DNA of 64,000 bases from Sphingopyxis terrae subsp. terrae NBRC 15098 (GCF_001610975.1 NZ_CP013342.1:2675001-2739000); one strand, 5' to 3'; counted from the stretch's first letter, positions 44,174 to 54,845 are shown. Program-made: numbers and translations. The notes: generated by a model not told the origin, from the letters alone.

Positions 44174-45628
44174 TTAATTTTCCAGCCGCCAGTCCCAACC
44201 GAGCGGATCGCCGTCCATCACCTCGACGCCCGCGGCGATCAATTCGTCGCGGAGCTTGTCGGACGTGGCGAAATCCTTTGCCGCGCGCGCTTCCTTGCGG
44301 CGGGCGAGGGCGGTTTCGATTTCCTCGTCCGTGATCGTCGCCGCTTTGGGGCGGATGCGCAGATCTTCGCGCAGCAAATCCAGAAGACCGATGCCCAGAA
44401 CCGCGTCGATGGTCCCGATCGCGGCGCGCTTTTGTGCGGCGTCGATCCTTTTCATCGCGATGACGTCTTCGAGCAGCGTCAACGCGACCGAGGTGTTGAG
44501 GTCGTCCGAGATGGCGGCGTCGAACTTGTCGAGCAGGTCGGTCAGTCGGCGATCTTCGACCGCTGCGGCGGGAATGTCGCGCATGGGAGCGACGCCCATA
44601 ACCAGCCGTTTGAGCCGCGTGAGCGCGGCGCCCAATCCCTCCCACGAAAATTCCAGCTCGCTGCGATAATGCGCCTGCAGGCACATCAGGCGGTAGGCGA
44701 GGGGGTGGTAGCCCCTGTCGATCAGTAATTGCAGACGCAGGAATTCGCCCGAACTCTTCGACATCTTGCCGCTGCGTTCGACGAGGAAATTATTGTGCAT
44801 CCACATCCGTGCGCCGCTGTCGGCCGAGCAGCTATGCGCCTGGTTCTGGGCGATTTCGTTCGGGTGGTGGATTTCGCGATGGTCGATGCCGCCGGTGTGG
44901 ATGTCGAACGGAAAGCCGAGCAGCGCCTCCGACATTACCGAACACTCGAGGTGCCAGCCCGGCGCGCCGCGGCCCCAAGGCGAATCCCATTCCATCTGGC
45001 GCGTTTCGCCCGGCGGCGTCTTGCGCCAGATCGCAAAATCGGCCGGATGCCGCTTGCCGTCCACGGGGTCGATCCGGCTTTCGCCTTCGTCAGTCCCGTG
45101 GCGCGCGAGGCGGCCGTAGTCGGCCACGCTCGTGGTGTCGAAATAGAGACCGCTGTCGAGTTCGTAGCAATGTCTGTCCGCGATCGCTTTCGCGAAGTCG
45201 ATCATCTGCGGCACATAGTCGGTGGCGATCGACCAATGCGCCGGTTGGCGGATGTTCAGCGCCTTGATGTCGGCCCAATAAGCCTCGGTATAATGGCGCG
45301 CGACGTCCCAGATCGACTGGGCGCGTTCGGCCGCCGCCTTTTCCAGCTTGTCCTCGCCCGCATCGGCGTCGTCGGTCAGGTGGCCGACGTCGGTGATGTT
45401 GATGACGTGGGTGAGCTTGTAGCCCTTGTAGGTCAGCGTCCGGCCCAGCGTGTCGGCGAAAACATAAGCGCGCATGTTGCCGATATGCGGATAATTATAG
45501 ACTGTCGGCCCGCACGAATAGACGCGCGCTTCGCCGGGGTGGACGGGCGCGAAGGGCTCCAACTGGCGCGTCAGGCTGTTGAACAGCCGCAGCGGTGCGC
45601 CGGAAGCGGGGGCGGGGGTATCGGTCAT
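44174..45628 (-). CDS. cysS: Cysteinyl-tRNA synthetase
   Basis: This class I synthetase charges tRNA-Cys. The product from ATG at 45628 has 484 residues, with the zinc-site Cys and HIGH-type motif in YSCGPTVYNYPHIGNMRAY, the other zinc ligands in the GWHLECSVM and GIDHREIHHPNE regions, the KMSKS motif as GKMSKSSGEF, and a helical anticodon-binding tail. An in-frame ATG at 45640 would add four residues. Its 3' end abuts the palindromic element. Confidence 0.95.
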   Translation of the reverse strand: MTDTPAPASGAPLRLFNSLTRQLEPFAPVHPGEARVYSCGPTVYNYPHIGNMRAYVFADTLGRTLTYKGYKLTHVINITDVGHLTDDADAGEDKLEKAAAERAQSIWDVARHYTEAYWADIKALNIRQPAHWSIATDYVPQMIDFAKAIADRHCYELDSGLYFDTTSVADYGRLARHGTDEGESRIDPVDGKRHPADFAIWRKTPPGETRQMEWDSPWGRGAPGWHLECSVMSEALLGFPFDIHTGGIDHREIHHPNEIAQNQAHSCSADSGARMWMHNNFLVERSGKMSKSSGEFLRLQLLIDRGYHPLAYRLMCLQAHYRSELEFSWEGLGAALTRLKRLVMGVAPMRDIPAAAVEDRRLTDLLDKFDAAISDDLNTSVALTLLEDVIAMKRIDAAQKRAAIGTIDAVLGIGLLDLLREDLRIRPKAATITDEEIETALARRKEARAAKDFATSDKLRDELIAAGVEVMDGDPLGWDWRLEN

Positions 45629-45680
45629 GACCGCGCCCATGCCCCGGCCCGCCCGTCGGCGTCAACTGTGCACACGCGCG

Positions 45681-48600
45681 TCAGGGCGTCGTCGGCGTCC
45701 ACAGATCGTCGTTGCCCGCGCCGGTAACCGGATCGTCGAGCAGCGGCGCGCCGCTCAGCGGATCGATGCCGCGGATCGTGATGAGCGGCACGGGCAGGCC
45801 GGTGCCGCCGCCGTCGCCGTCCTCATCGCCGCCAACCTCGTCCTCGACGACATCCTGCACGGGGAATTGATTGCCCGGATCGATGAAGGTGCAGCCGCCG
45901 GTGCTGATGATCAGGCACCCGTTGAAGGTCGACCGCATGTCGATCGTGCCGCTGGTCGGGGCCGAACCGTTGACGGTGAGGAACGGGATGGTGTCGAGCC
46001 CGGTGACTTGCCCGTTGGCGCCGAGCCGGACGCCGTTGATGACGATCCGCACGCCCGAAGACGGCGCATCGACGTTCAGCCCGCCCGCGGCGAAGGTCAG
46101 CCCGCGCCGCTGTGCGTAGTCGGTCCCGGCACCGCTGTTCTGGACATAGAAGCTGCGGGACGTCGTGACGTTGATGCCGCCGGCGAACAAAGCGCCTTCG
46201 TCGCTGGTGACGCCGTCATTCTGTGCGAGGCGCGTGTCGATCGCGCTGGTCGAGGTCGCTGCTTCGACATCGGTGATGGCCGCCGCGGTGGCGACGAAGA
46301 TATCGTTTCCGCGCAGATCCAGCACGCCTTCGGGAGCGCCATTCGCCGAAAGACGGATGCTGCCCTGACCCAGAATGATCTCGACACGATCGTCGCCCGA
46401 AAGCGTCAGCCGGTTCGCGCTCGTCAGACCGGTCAGTTCGACCGCGCCGATCACGCGTGCCCGCCCCGGCGTCTGCAGCGTCAGCGAGCCCGCCGCGCCC
46501 AGATTGGTATTGCCCGCCAGCGTGAAGCTGTCGACGATCAGGTCGGTCGCCGCTGCACCGTTGGGCGCGTTGACGGTGATGTTCGTCGCGAACAGCCGCG
46601 TCATCTCGGTCGCGTCGGCGTGATAGCCGTTCTGCGTGCCGTTGCCGCCGACGAAGGTGGGCGCGGCGCCATTGTTCGTTAGCGTCAGGCTCTGCGTGGT
46701 GCCGGCGGTTCCGACACGGCCCTGTCCGCCGATCACGATGTCGTTTGATGTCAGCGCGATACGCGGACCGCTGACGACGCCATCGACCTGAATGGCGCCG
46801 CTTGCGGTCGCGTTGAGGTCGCCGCCCGCCGACAGGTCGGTGAGGGCGATGCTGCCGCCTGTCGCCGCGAGATCGGCGCTGCCCGCCACGCTGCCGCTTG
46901 CGATCGAAAGATTGCCGGTCGAGCGGATCAGCGCGTTGCCGACATTGGCGGCAAGCGACGCGAATTGCATCGCGCCGCCGCGAATATCGATACTGTCGCC
47001 GCTCGCCGTGATCGGCCCGGCCGCGTTGAGCGCATCGACGCCGACCGCGCCGTCGCTGCTCGTGAGGGTGGTCGTCCCGTCCGCGGTGATGGCGCCGAAA
47101 TCGATGGCGTCGACGGCCGTCAGCGCGAGATTGCGGCCCGCAGCGATGGCGTCGCCACTGATCGCACCCGCCGAGGTCGCGACGATGTCGTCGAACGCGT
47201 CGAGGTTGGTGAGGACCGTATCGCCTCCCTGCGTGCGGATGCTGCTGTCGCCGCCGGTGATGCCGAGGCCCAGCGTCGTGCCGCCGTCGAGGGCGATCGT
47301 TGTCGCAGCCGACAGCAGGATATCGTCGCCCGCCGAAAGGTTGGTCGCGTCGATCGATGCCGCCGACGACGTGATGTTGATGTCCGACCCGTCGATGCTC
47401 GACGTGCCTTCACCCTGACCGAAGGTGAAACCGTTCCCAGGCACATAGTTGATCGCGAAGCCGTCGAGCCCGGCGCCGGTTGCGTCGAGGCCGTTCGCGA
47501 TGACCGTTCCGGCGGCGCGGACGTCGATGTCGTCGCCCGCCGTGACATTGGTCAGATTGGCGGTCGTGCCAGCAAGGACGAGCATGTCCTCACCGGCGGT
47601 CGCATTGGTGACGGTCGCCGCCTGTCCCGCGTTGACGCCGAACATGCGCGCCGCACCGCTGTCGGTCAGCGTGGCGTTGCCCGCGGCATCGGCGAAAATA
47701 TTGCCGTCGGCGATCGCGCCGGTTGCCGGATCGACATAGCCGCCATTGGCCGTCGCCGACGCGTTGATGTCGGCGCCCGAGGTGAGCCGGATATCGCCGC
47801 CAGAGACGTAGCTGCCGCCGATATTACCCACGGCATCGACGACGATCGAGCCGGCGACATCGGCGCCGCTGATGCTTACCGCGCCGCCGGTGCCCGTCGC
47901 GAACAGCGGCCCTGCGCCGGTGACGGGACCGGTCAGTGCGATGCTGTTGCCGGACAGGATGATCGTGCTGCCCGCATCGATCGACCTGCCGGCGATCCCC
48001 TCCGCCCCCGGCGCGGTGCCCGAGGCGTTGAGCGTGACGAAGCCGCCCGCGCCGATATTCGCGAACTGGATCGACTCCCCGTCGACCGAGACATAGCCGC
48101 CCGCGGTGGAATTGCCGAGATCGACCGCGCCGGGCGCGGTGACGATGATATTGCCGCCGGTGATGATCGAATTGAGCCCGGTGCGGAAACTTGCCGCGCT
48201 GGCGATGAAATCATTGTCCGCTTCGGCATGTTCGACCGATCCCGCACCGCTTGCGGTCAGGAAAATATTGCTGCCCTGCAGGCGATCGACGCCGATCGGG
48301 CCATCGGTCGCGGTCAGCGACAGGTCGCCGCCCGCAACCAGGAACGAGCCGATGGTGCCGCTGATGCTCGATCCTGCGGTCGCAGTGAAATCGCCGCCGG
48401 TGCGGATCGTCGGGGGTGTGCCTTCGCCGAAATCGTGGCGGATATCGATCTGGTCGCCAGCTTCGATGGTCAGATTGCCCGTGATGTCGAACAACCCCGC
48501 CGCCTGCCCATAGACGCCGACCGAGCCGTCGCTGCGCAGCGATGCGTCGCCGCCGACATCGATCGTGCCATCGGTCGTCGCGACATAGATGCCGCTGGTC

Positions 48601-51600
48601 GCGACGTCGGTGTCGTTGTTCGTCGGATCGGCGATGCCGTAGGTTTCGGCATCGAGGCTGGCGAAGTCGATCGTGCCGTCGGTGCGGATCTCGATCCGGC
48701 CAGCGAGCGCGCCGCTTGCGACCAGCGCCGTGTCGCCAAGGTCCATCGCGCCGGGCCCGGACTGGGTGGCAAGCGCCTCGATGACGATACGTCCGCCGCG
48801 ATCGGCGAAGACCGCGCCGTTTGCGCCATTACCACCGTTGCCGCCGGCATCGACATTGCCGTCACCGCCGATACCGCCGTTGCCCGATGTGCCGGCCACG
48901 CCGATGTTGACCGCGGCGCCGGCCGAAGAGATCGTCCCGCCATTGGCAAGCAGATGGACGACGCCGCCCGAACCTGCACCACCATCGCCGCCGTCGCCGC
49001 CGGTGCTGCCCGGCACCTCGCCATTGAAGGCGCCGTTGCCGCCATCGCCGCCGGTGCCGCCGCTTGCCAGCGTTACCGGCCCGCCATTCGCGCCGGCGAG
49101 GGTGAGCGTCGCATTCTCGCTCGCGACAGCTTCGATCGTGCCGCCGGTGCCGTCGCCGCCGTTGCCGCCATTGGGTCCGACGGTGTCGAGGAAGAAGGTG
49201 GAATTGCCATCGCCGCCGCGTCCGCCGGTGCCGCTGGCCAGAAAATTGGCCTGGGTGATCGACGCCGCGCCGTTGGCGCCGGTCGCCTCGACGCGCGCCG
49301 TGCCGCCGGTTGCCGCGCCGCCATTGCCGCCCGCGCCGTCAGAGCCGGTTCCGCCGCCGCCGCCGAACGCCGTTGCGTCGAGCACGACACCGAGCGGCCC
49401 GGCGTCGAAATCGGTCACGATCAACTGGGCGAGACCACCCGTCGCCGCGCCGCCGTCGTTGCCGACCGAGCCATAGCCGCCAAGCCCGCCCGACGCAGAT
49501 GCGCGCGCCGTCAGCGTGTCCGCGACCCCGACCGCCGAGGCAAGGTTGATCGTCGCCGTCCCGCCGGTGCCCGATCCGCCGCGGCCGCCGACGCTGATAC
49601 CCGCGGGCGCGCCGAAGCTGCCCGAATCGTAACTGTTGCCGCCGTTGCCGCCGATTCCGCCAGCGTCCGCGATCAGGTCGCCGGTGTCGATCGATCCGTC
49701 GGTTATGGTGATCGATGCCTGACCGCCTATACCCGCGCCGCCATCGCCGCCGTTGCCTGCTGCAATCCCGAGGCTGCTGAAATCGCCGCCGCTGCCGCCG
49801 CGGCCACCCGCATAGGCCGCCAACGTGCCGGTATCGATCGCGATCGGTCCGTCGATGACGATCGTCGCGGTGCCGCCCTGTCCATCGCCGCCGTTGCCCG
49901 CGGGCTGAACCGGGTTCGAGAAATCGTCATAGCCATAGCTGCCTTCGCCGCCGAAACCTTCGGCATAGGCGGCTGCGGTCGATGCGCCGAAGCTGCCGCC
50001 CGACAGGGTCATGGTCGCGGTGCCGCCGATACCGTTGCCGGTGCCGGTCAGCGTCGAGCCACCATATCCGTTGGCGGTGATCGACATGTCGCCGAAGCTC
50101 GCGTCGCCGCCGGTCTGCGTATAGCTGATTGTGCCGCCCTGGCCGGTGCCGCTACCGGACCCGGGTTGGCCGCCGAAGCCGTTGGCCGACAGGGCGAAGC
50201 GGCTTGCGCTCAGCGTGCCGTCGCTCAGCGTGATGACGACATCGCCGCCGACGCCATTGGCCGCGCCAGTGCCCGCTCCGCCGGGCGATTCGACATTGCC
50301 ATAGCCGCGCCCCTCAGCATCGGCCGCAAAGTCGCCGAGCGTCATGGCGCCGCCATTCAGCACCTCGATCAACGCAGAACCCCCGAGGCCCACCGGGACC
50401 GCGCCGCCAGCGGGATCGGTGTTGCCGCCCGAATAGCCGCCCATCGACAGCCGGATCGTTCCGGCAAGATCAATCGTGCCGCCGTCGGCGTGAAGCCCGA
50501 TGAAGCCGCCGAACCCGTTGGCGCCGCCGACGCTGTAGCCGCTCTGCCCATCGGCATTGAAGCTGCTGAACTGGCTCGGGTCGGTGGCGCTGATGCTGCC
50601 GCCGCCCAGCGCAAAAAGGTCGATATTGCCGCCCTGCGCGGCGCCGGTGGTGCCGGCCGAATTGGCCGAGCTGCCGTTGGCGGTCAGATAATAATAGCCG
50701 GCACCCACCGATCCGCCGTCGGCGTTGATGAGGATGTTGCCGCCGTCGCCCGTTCCGCCGCTCGTCGCCACCGTGAAGCCGCCGAAGCTGCCGCCGTCGG
50801 CGGTCATCTGCAGCATGCCGTCGGTGGTGATCGACCCGCCGCTCGTCGCGTCGATGCGGACGCCGCCGCCCTGGCCGTTGCCGATATTCTCACTGCTCGA
50901 AACGATGCCGCCGGCGTCGAGCTGGATATAGAAGGTGCTGTCGATCGTTGCACCGTTGCTTGCGGACAGGCTGACGGTGCCGCCCTGCGAGTCCCCCGAG
51001 ACGCCCGTATCGCCGCCCGAACTCGAGGCGCCGCCATTTTCGCCGTTGGCGAGAACGATCAGCGAGTTGAGATCGAGGGTGAAGGCGCCATCGGCCGACA
51101 CCGACGCATCGCCGCCGGTACCGTCGCCGCCCTGCGGCCCCGTGGCCGCATTGGCGCCGCCGCCGAGGCCGCTTGCCGACAGATAGAGGTTCCCCGGCGC
51201 GATCTGGGTCGAATCGTCACCGCTCGAGCTGAAGGACGCGGTGCCGCCGACGCCGTTTCCGGCGGAGGCGGAGAAGATCGATCCGCTCGAACTCGACTGG
51301 CTTCCGCCGCCAAACCCCTGCGCATTGATGTCGGTCGAACTCGATATGAAGGTCGTGCCAGGCCCGCCAGCGGTGATCCGCGCCGTCCCGCCTGCGCCGT
51401 CGCCCGAGCGGACAAAGCCGGTCTCGCCCTGACCATCGGCGGTCACGCGAACGAAGTTGCTGGCCTGAACCGTGGCGCCGTCGGAGATATCGAGCGTGGC
51501 TGAGCCGCCCTGGCCGTCGCCGCTGTCGTCGGTGACCGTGGGGCCGCTTGGCCCGACATAGGCGCCGCCGCCGAGCGCGCCGGCATCGACGATCAACGAG

Positions 51601-53171
51601 CCGACATTCATCGCGCTTCCGGGACCGCTGACGCTGATGCTCGCGGTTCCGCCGATGCCGGTTCCGCCAGCGCCGCTGTCGGTAAATCCGCCGAGGCCGC
51701 GCGCGCTGACCGTCACGCTATTGGCCGACACGCTGCCGCCGTTAAGGACGGTCAGACTGGCATTGCCGCCCTCGCCAACGCCGGTCACGACATTGGCATC
51801 GCGCGAAGCCGACACGAGGATGTCGGTGCCCGCCGCCAGCTGTCCGCCGTCGACGGTGATTGCCGAGGCGGCTTTCGAACGGACGATGAACTGGCCGGTC
51901 GCGCCGACGGCCTGAACCGCGCCGACGTTGATCGTCGCGCTGTTGTCGCCCTCGAACAGGGCATTGCCCTCCACGAGAATCCGGCCAAGCTGCGGCGGCG
52001 GGACGAAGGCTCCGCCGACCGGCGGAATCGTATCGATGGGCTGGCCCAGAAAATCGCCGCTGGCGTGCGCGAAAGTGCGGCTGCGGAACAGCGTGTCGTT
52101 GACCGTGATATTGGCGCCGACGCTGCTCGCCGACGCGGTGTCGATCGCCCCACCGGTAATGTTATAGCCCGCCGACAGGACGACTGCGCCGTCGGAATCG
52201 GTCACGGCCGAAACGGCGTCCTGATAGCCGATCTGGCCCGACACGAGCATCGACACGGCGTCATTCTTGGGAATGGCGACCATATAGATGCGCTGGGCGC
52301 CGCCGCTGACCTGCTGTTCCGGTCCCGTCGTGACGCCGCTGTGGCTGATGACCTGACCGCCCTCGGCGCCGGTCAGGACGTTGATGTCGAACAGGCCCGC
52401 GTTAATGCGGATGTCGGCCTGTTCGGCGGCGACATAGGCCGCTGACCCGTTGACTTCGACACGGCCGTCCTGGACGATGCGCGGGGCGACGAGCGCGACA
52501 TAACTGCCGCCCGCCGCGCCCATATCGGCAGTGATCGAGGCGCCTGCGTTGATACGGATCGCAGCGGTGCTGCCCGATGCGCCGCGAAAGCGAATTTCGC
52601 CCCCCGGTCCGAAAAGACCGCCCGTCGTGTCGATATCGTTGGCGGTGAGGACAAGGCTGCCGACGTTGATCGCGCTGCCGCTGTTCAGCAGGATGCCGCC
52701 GGCGTTGTAGAACCAGATGCTGCCGCCCGGCGCGCCCGTCGCGGTGTCGGTGCTGTTGATGGCGCCGCTCAGCGCGATCTGCCGGCTCAGCGATCCGCCC
52801 GATCCGTTGACGAAGCGATTGAGCACCACATAATTGCCGTTGCCGCTGAAATTCCAGACGTTGCCGGCCGGCAGGAAGTCGATGTCGCCGCCGGTGGGAG
52901 CGTTGTCGGTCGGAACCCAATTGATGATCGTCTGCGATCCGCCCGTGGTGACGGTTGTCGCGCCGGGTCCGGGCGGCGAGATGGTAGCACTTCCGCTCAC
53001 GACGGTGCCCGTCCCGGCGACCTGCGCCAGCGCCGGCCCGCCATAGGCAAGCGCGGCAAGGCCCGCGGCAATCGCGCAGCCCTGCAACAATTGGCGCTTC
53101 GCCGTCCGTGCGGCGGGAAGGCTGGTGTTTGCGGTTTTGCGCATGGCGGTCGTTTCCGGTTCGAATTGCAT
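45681..53171 (-). CDS. Giant glycine-rich two-partner-secretion exoprotein (filamentous haemagglutinin-like)
   Basis: The product from ATG at 53171 has about 2,496 residues, with an extended signal region ending near PALAQ. A TPS secretion domain follows (about 55-200), with the family pattern NWVPTDNAPTGGDIDFLPAG, NFSGNGNYVVLNRF and GGILLNSGSAINVGSLV. The long middle part is Gly/Ser/Thr/Asn/Asp-rich with degenerate repeats such as GGNGGDGTGG, expected to form a beta-helix. The C-terminus has an acidic Asp/Glu/Gly stretch and no obvious membrane anchor. It starts two bases after the FhaC-type transporter gene ends, so the two form a TPS pair. An internal ATG at 53144 is an alternative start. 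Ligand or target is unknown. Confidence 0.88.
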   Translation of the reverse strand: MQFEPETTAMRKTANTSLPAARTAKRQLLQGCAIAAGLAALAYGGPALAQVAGTGTVVSGSATISPPGPGATTVTTGGSQTIINWVPTDNAPTGGDIDFLPAGNVWNFSGNGNYVVLNRFVNGSGGSLSRQIALSGAINSTDTATGAPGGSIWFYNAGGILLNSGSAINVGSLVLTANDIDTTGGLFGPGGEIRFRGASGSTAAIRINAGASITADMGAAGGSYVALVAPRIVQDGRVEVNGSAAYVAAEQADIRINAGLFDINVLTGAEGGQVISHSGVTTGPEQQVSGGAQRIYMVAIPKNDAVSMLVSGQIGYQDAVSAVTDSDGAVVLSAGYNITGGAIDTASASSVGANITVNDTLFRSRTFAHASGDFLGQPIDTIPPVGGAFVPPPQLGRILVEGNALFEGDNSATINVGAVQAVGATGQFIVRSKAASAITVDGGQLAAGTDILVSASRDANVVTGVGEGGNASLTVLNGGSVSANSVTVSARGLGGFTDSGAGGTGIGGTASISVSGPGSAMNVGSLIVDAGALGGGAYVGPSGPTVTDDSGDGQGGSATLDISDGATVQASNFVRVTADGQGETGFVRSGDGAGGTARITAGGPGTTFISSSTDINAQGFGGGSQSSSSGSIFSASAGNGVGGTASFSSSGDDSTQIAPGNLYLSASGLGGGANAATGPQGGDGTGGDASVSADGAFTLDLNSLIVLANGENGGASSSGGDTGVSGDSQGGTVSLSASNGATIDSTFYIQLDAGGIVSSSENIGNGQGGGVRIDATSGGSITTDGMLQMTADGGSFGGFTVATSGGTGDGGNILINADGGSVGAGYYYLTANGSSANSAGTTGAAQGGNIDLFALGGGSISATDPSQFSSFNADGQSGYSVGGANGFGGFIGLHADGGTIDLAGTIRLSMGGYSGGNTDPAGGAVPVGLGGSALIEVLNGGAMTLGDFAADAEGRGYGNVESPGGAGTGAANGVGGDVVITLSDGTLSASRFALSANGFGGQPGSGSGTGQGGTISYTQTGGDASFGDMSITANGYGGSTLTGTGNGIGGTATMTLSGGSFGASTAAAYAEGFGGEGSYGYDDFSNPVQPAGNGGDGQGGTATIVIDGPIAIDTGTLAAYAGGRGGSGGDFSSLGIAAGNGGDGGAGIGGQASITITDGSIDTGDLIADAGGIGGNGGNSYDSGSFGAPAGISVGGRGGSGTGGTATINLASAVGVADTLTARASASGGLGGYGSVGNDGGAATGGLAQLIVTDFDAGPLGVVLDATAFGGGGGTGSDGAGGNGGAATGGTARVEATGANGAASITQANFLASGTGGRGGDGNSTFFLDTVGPNGGNGGDGTGGTIEAVASENATLTLAGANGGPVTLASGGTGGDGGNGAFNGEVPGSTGGDGGDGGAGSGGVVHLLANGGTISSAGAAVNIGVAGTSGNGGIGGDGNVDAGGNGGNGANGAVFADRGGRIVIEALATQSGPGAMDLGDTALVASGALAGRIEIRTDGTIDFASLDAETYGIADPTNNDTDVATSGIYVATTDGTIDVGGDASLRSDGSVGVYGQAAGLFDITGNLTIEAGDQIDIRHDFGEGTPPTIRTGGDFTATAGSSISGTIGSFLVAGGDLSLTATDGPIGVDRLQGSNIFLTASGAGSVEHAEADNDFIASAASFRTGLNSIITGGNIIVTAPGAVDLGNSTAGGYVSVDGESIQFANIGAGGFVTLNASGTAPGAEGIAGRSIDAGSTIILSGNSIALTGPVTGAGPLFATGTGGAVSISGADVAGSIVVDAVGNIGGSYVSGGDIRLTSGADINASATANGGYVDPATGAIADGNIFADAAGNATLTDSGAARMFGVNAGQAATVTNATAGEDMLVLAGTTANLTNVTAGDDIDVRAAGTVIANGLDATGAGLDGFAINYVPGNGFTFGQGEGTSSIDGSDINITSSAASIDATNLSAGDDILLSAATTIALDGGTTLGLGITGGDSSIRTQGGDTVLTNLDAFDDIVATSAGAISGDAIAAGRNLALTAVDAIDFGAITADGTTTLTSSDGAVGVDALNAAGPITASGDSIDIRGGAMQFASLAANVGNALIRSTGNLSIASGSVAGSADLAATGGSIALTDLSAGGDLNATASGAIQVDGVVSGPRIALTSNDIVIGGQGRVGTAGTTQSLTLTNNGAAPTFVGGNGTQNGYHADATEMTRLFATNITVNAPNGAAATDLIVDSFTLAGNTNLGAAGSLTLQTPGRARVIGAVELTGLTSANRLTLSGDDRVEIILGQGSIRLSANGAPEGVLDLRGNDIFVATAAAITDVEAATSTSAIDTRLAQNDGVTSDEGALFAGGINVTTSRSFYVQNSGAGTDYAQRRGLTFAAGGLNVDAPSSGVRIVINGVRLGANGQVTGLDTIPFLTVNGSAPTSGTIDMRSTFNGCLIISTGGCTFIDPGNQFPVQDVVEDEVGGDEDGDGGGTGLPVPLITIRGIDPLSGAPLLDDPVTGAGNDDLWTPTTP

Positions 53172-53173
53172 GA

Positions 53174-54808
53174 TCAACGAGCCCTCACACCGAATTGCGT
53201 CGTCAGGGACAGCAGGAAGCGCGGGTCGGGCTTTTGCGCCATCAGCGCTGGTCGGTTCAGCGGCACCGCGACGGTCATGTCGAGCCGGCCGAGCGTGCCG
53301 TAGGCAAGCCGCACGCCGCCACCGGCGGAGAACAGCTTTTGCGGATTCAGGCCGTTGAAGCTGCTGTCCTTGTTCCAGACCCATGCCGCATCGAAAAAGG
53401 CGAAGGGCTGGATGGCAAGCGCCTTGGTATTGGCGGGGACGAACGAGCCGTAGCGGGCCTCGGTCGTCACCGCGACCCCGCTGTCGCCGATCACCGTGCC
53501 GGGGTCGAAACCGCGTCCGACGGTGAAATTGCCGCCCGAAAATTCTTCATAGGCGACGAGCGGATCGCTCGCCCATTGCGCGCGCGGCGCCACCGACAGG
53601 GTGAATTTGGGGGTCGGTCGCCAGTCGGCCTGTGCGTTGGCGCGCAGCACGAAGGCGTCGGGTTTCGCCTCGATACGGGTCAGCGGAACCGCGCCGGGCA
53701 GGAAGCAGGCGGTGCCGCCGGGGCCGCAGTCCTTGCTGGCGCCCAGGAAATCGACGCCCTGGCGCGCTTCGAGCGAGGCGCCGAAGGCCCAGCGCGGTTC
53801 GGCGGGGGTGTAGCCGTGCCGGCCCGCGATCGATGCCGGATCGGTCCAGTTGCCATCTATGTGAAGGTTGAATACGCGCACGCGATCGCGGTTGAGGGGG
53901 ACGCCGCCGATGGCGATGTCCTGATCGATGATGTCGAGCCCGCCGCCGATCTGAATTCGCTTCGCCTGCGTCAGCACGAGCGGATAGCCGGCGAACAGGC
54001 TGATGATCTGCGTATGCGATTTCAGGGGCAGCGTCGCGACATCGGGGCGCGTCCATGCATAGGTATAGCTGCCGCCAAGCCGCAGACCTTCGCCGCCGAC
54101 ACGCATTTCGTGCGACAGTTGCAGCACCTGCTGCTCTTCGAAATCGGCGGTCGAATACAGGCTGACGGTCGTCAGGTCGCCCAAGCCGGTCAGGCCGGCG
54201 GCGCGCGCGCGGACCATGCCGCCCCAGCGGCCGACGTCGTGCGATCCGAAATTCTGGATATTGGCGTCGAAAGCGAAAGGTGTGCGCGTGACCGTGACCT
54301 CGCCGATCACTTCGCCGCGCACTTCGACGCGCGCAAGGCGTGCCGAGAGAACGTCAAAGCGGACGATGCCGTCGCTGATTGTCTGAGGCGGGACGCGCAC
54401 CGCGGCGAGATAGCCCTTGGCGCGCAGCAGCGTCGCGGCGCGGTCGCGAATGTCGCACACGACCGCGATCGGCAGATCCTGGCCGACCTTGTCCGACCAG
54501 GCGGGCGCCAACATGGCGGTGTCGATCCCCGGCGCGGCGGAGAATTCGGCGCTACGCAGCGTCACCCGGACATTGGCGAATTCGGGCGCGGCGAGCGGGC
54601 AGGGGGCGTGTTCGATGCTATCGTCGGCCGACACGACGCGCTCGCCCGCCGGGGCGATCGGCGGCGGCGCGCTGCGGTCGATTTCCTCGCGCGTCGGGAC
54701 TGGCGGCGCGCTTTGCGCCGATGCAGCGGCCGGCGCCATCAAGGCGGCGATCGCCACCGAACCGGCGAGCGCCGCACCGAAACCTGTCCTGTCGCCCTTG
54801 ACCGTCAT
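53174..54808 (-). CDS. FhaC/ShlB-type two-partner-secretion outer-membrane transporter
   Basis: This 544-residue Omp85-superfamily protein exports the adjacent exoprotein. It has a signal peptide (cleavage near ASAQ), a Pro-rich linker, POTRA-like repeats (about 75-190, with ATLLRAKGYLAAVRVPPQTISDG and LARVEVRGEVIG), and a 16-strand-type barrel. The barrel contains TVGRGFDPGTVIGDSG, corresponding to the VRGY/F motif of the family, and ends in LSLTTQFGVRAR. The ATG at 54808 is preceded by a G-rich purine run; a TTG at 54841 would extend it through the palindrome described below. Confidence 0.9.
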   Translation of the reverse strand: MTVKGDRTGFGAALAGSVAIAALMAPAAASAQSAPPVPTREEIDRSAPPPIAPAGERVVSADDSIEHAPCPLAAPEFANVRVTLRSAEFSAAPGIDTAMLAPAWSDKVGQDLPIAVVCDIRDRAATLLRAKGYLAAVRVPPQTISDGIVRFDVLSARLARVEVRGEVIGEVTVTRTPFAFDANIQNFGSHDVGRWGGMVRARAAGLTGLGDLTTVSLYSTADFEEQQVLQLSHEMRVGGEGLRLGGSYTYAWTRPDVATLPLKSHTQIISLFAGYPLVLTQAKRIQIGGGLDIIDQDIAIGGVPLNRDRVRVFNLHIDGNWTDPASIAGRHGYTPAEPRWAFGASLEARQGVDFLGASKDCGPGGTACFLPGAVPLTRIEAKPDAFVLRANAQADWRPTPKFTLSVAPRAQWASDPLVAYEEFSGGNFTVGRGFDPGTVIGDSGVAVTTEARYGSFVPANTKALAIQPFAFFDAAWVWNKDSSFNGLNPQKLFSAGGGVRLAYGTLGRLDMTVAVPLNRPALMAQKPDPRFLLSLTTQFGVRAR

Positions 54809-54831
54809 ACTACCCCCAACCCCGAGCGCAG

Positions 54832-54845
54832 GCGTTTGCAAACGC
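54832..54845. promoter_or_regulatory. 14-bp perfect palindrome upstream of the TPS pair
   Basis: GCGTTTGCAAACGC lies 24 bases before the transporter start. Its size and A/T-flanked centre resemble operators of LacI-type or similar repressors, so it may control the TPS pair separately from the genes upstream. The rest of the 54809-54985 gap shows nothing I can name. Confidence 0.4.

Noticed and set aside
48800..51200. A possible CRISPR-like or tandem DNA repeat array
   Set aside because: The repeated CCGCCGTTGCCGCC-like strings are degenerate codons for Gly/Asn/Asp repeats in the exoprotein. There are no constant repeats with unique spacers.
46965..51503. A 1,512-codon open frame on the plus strand
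   Set aside because: It lies entirely antisense to the TPS exoprotein. The long frame follows from the GC-rich, stop-poor glycine codons of that gene. Its translation is Arg/Ala/Asp-rich without any domain.
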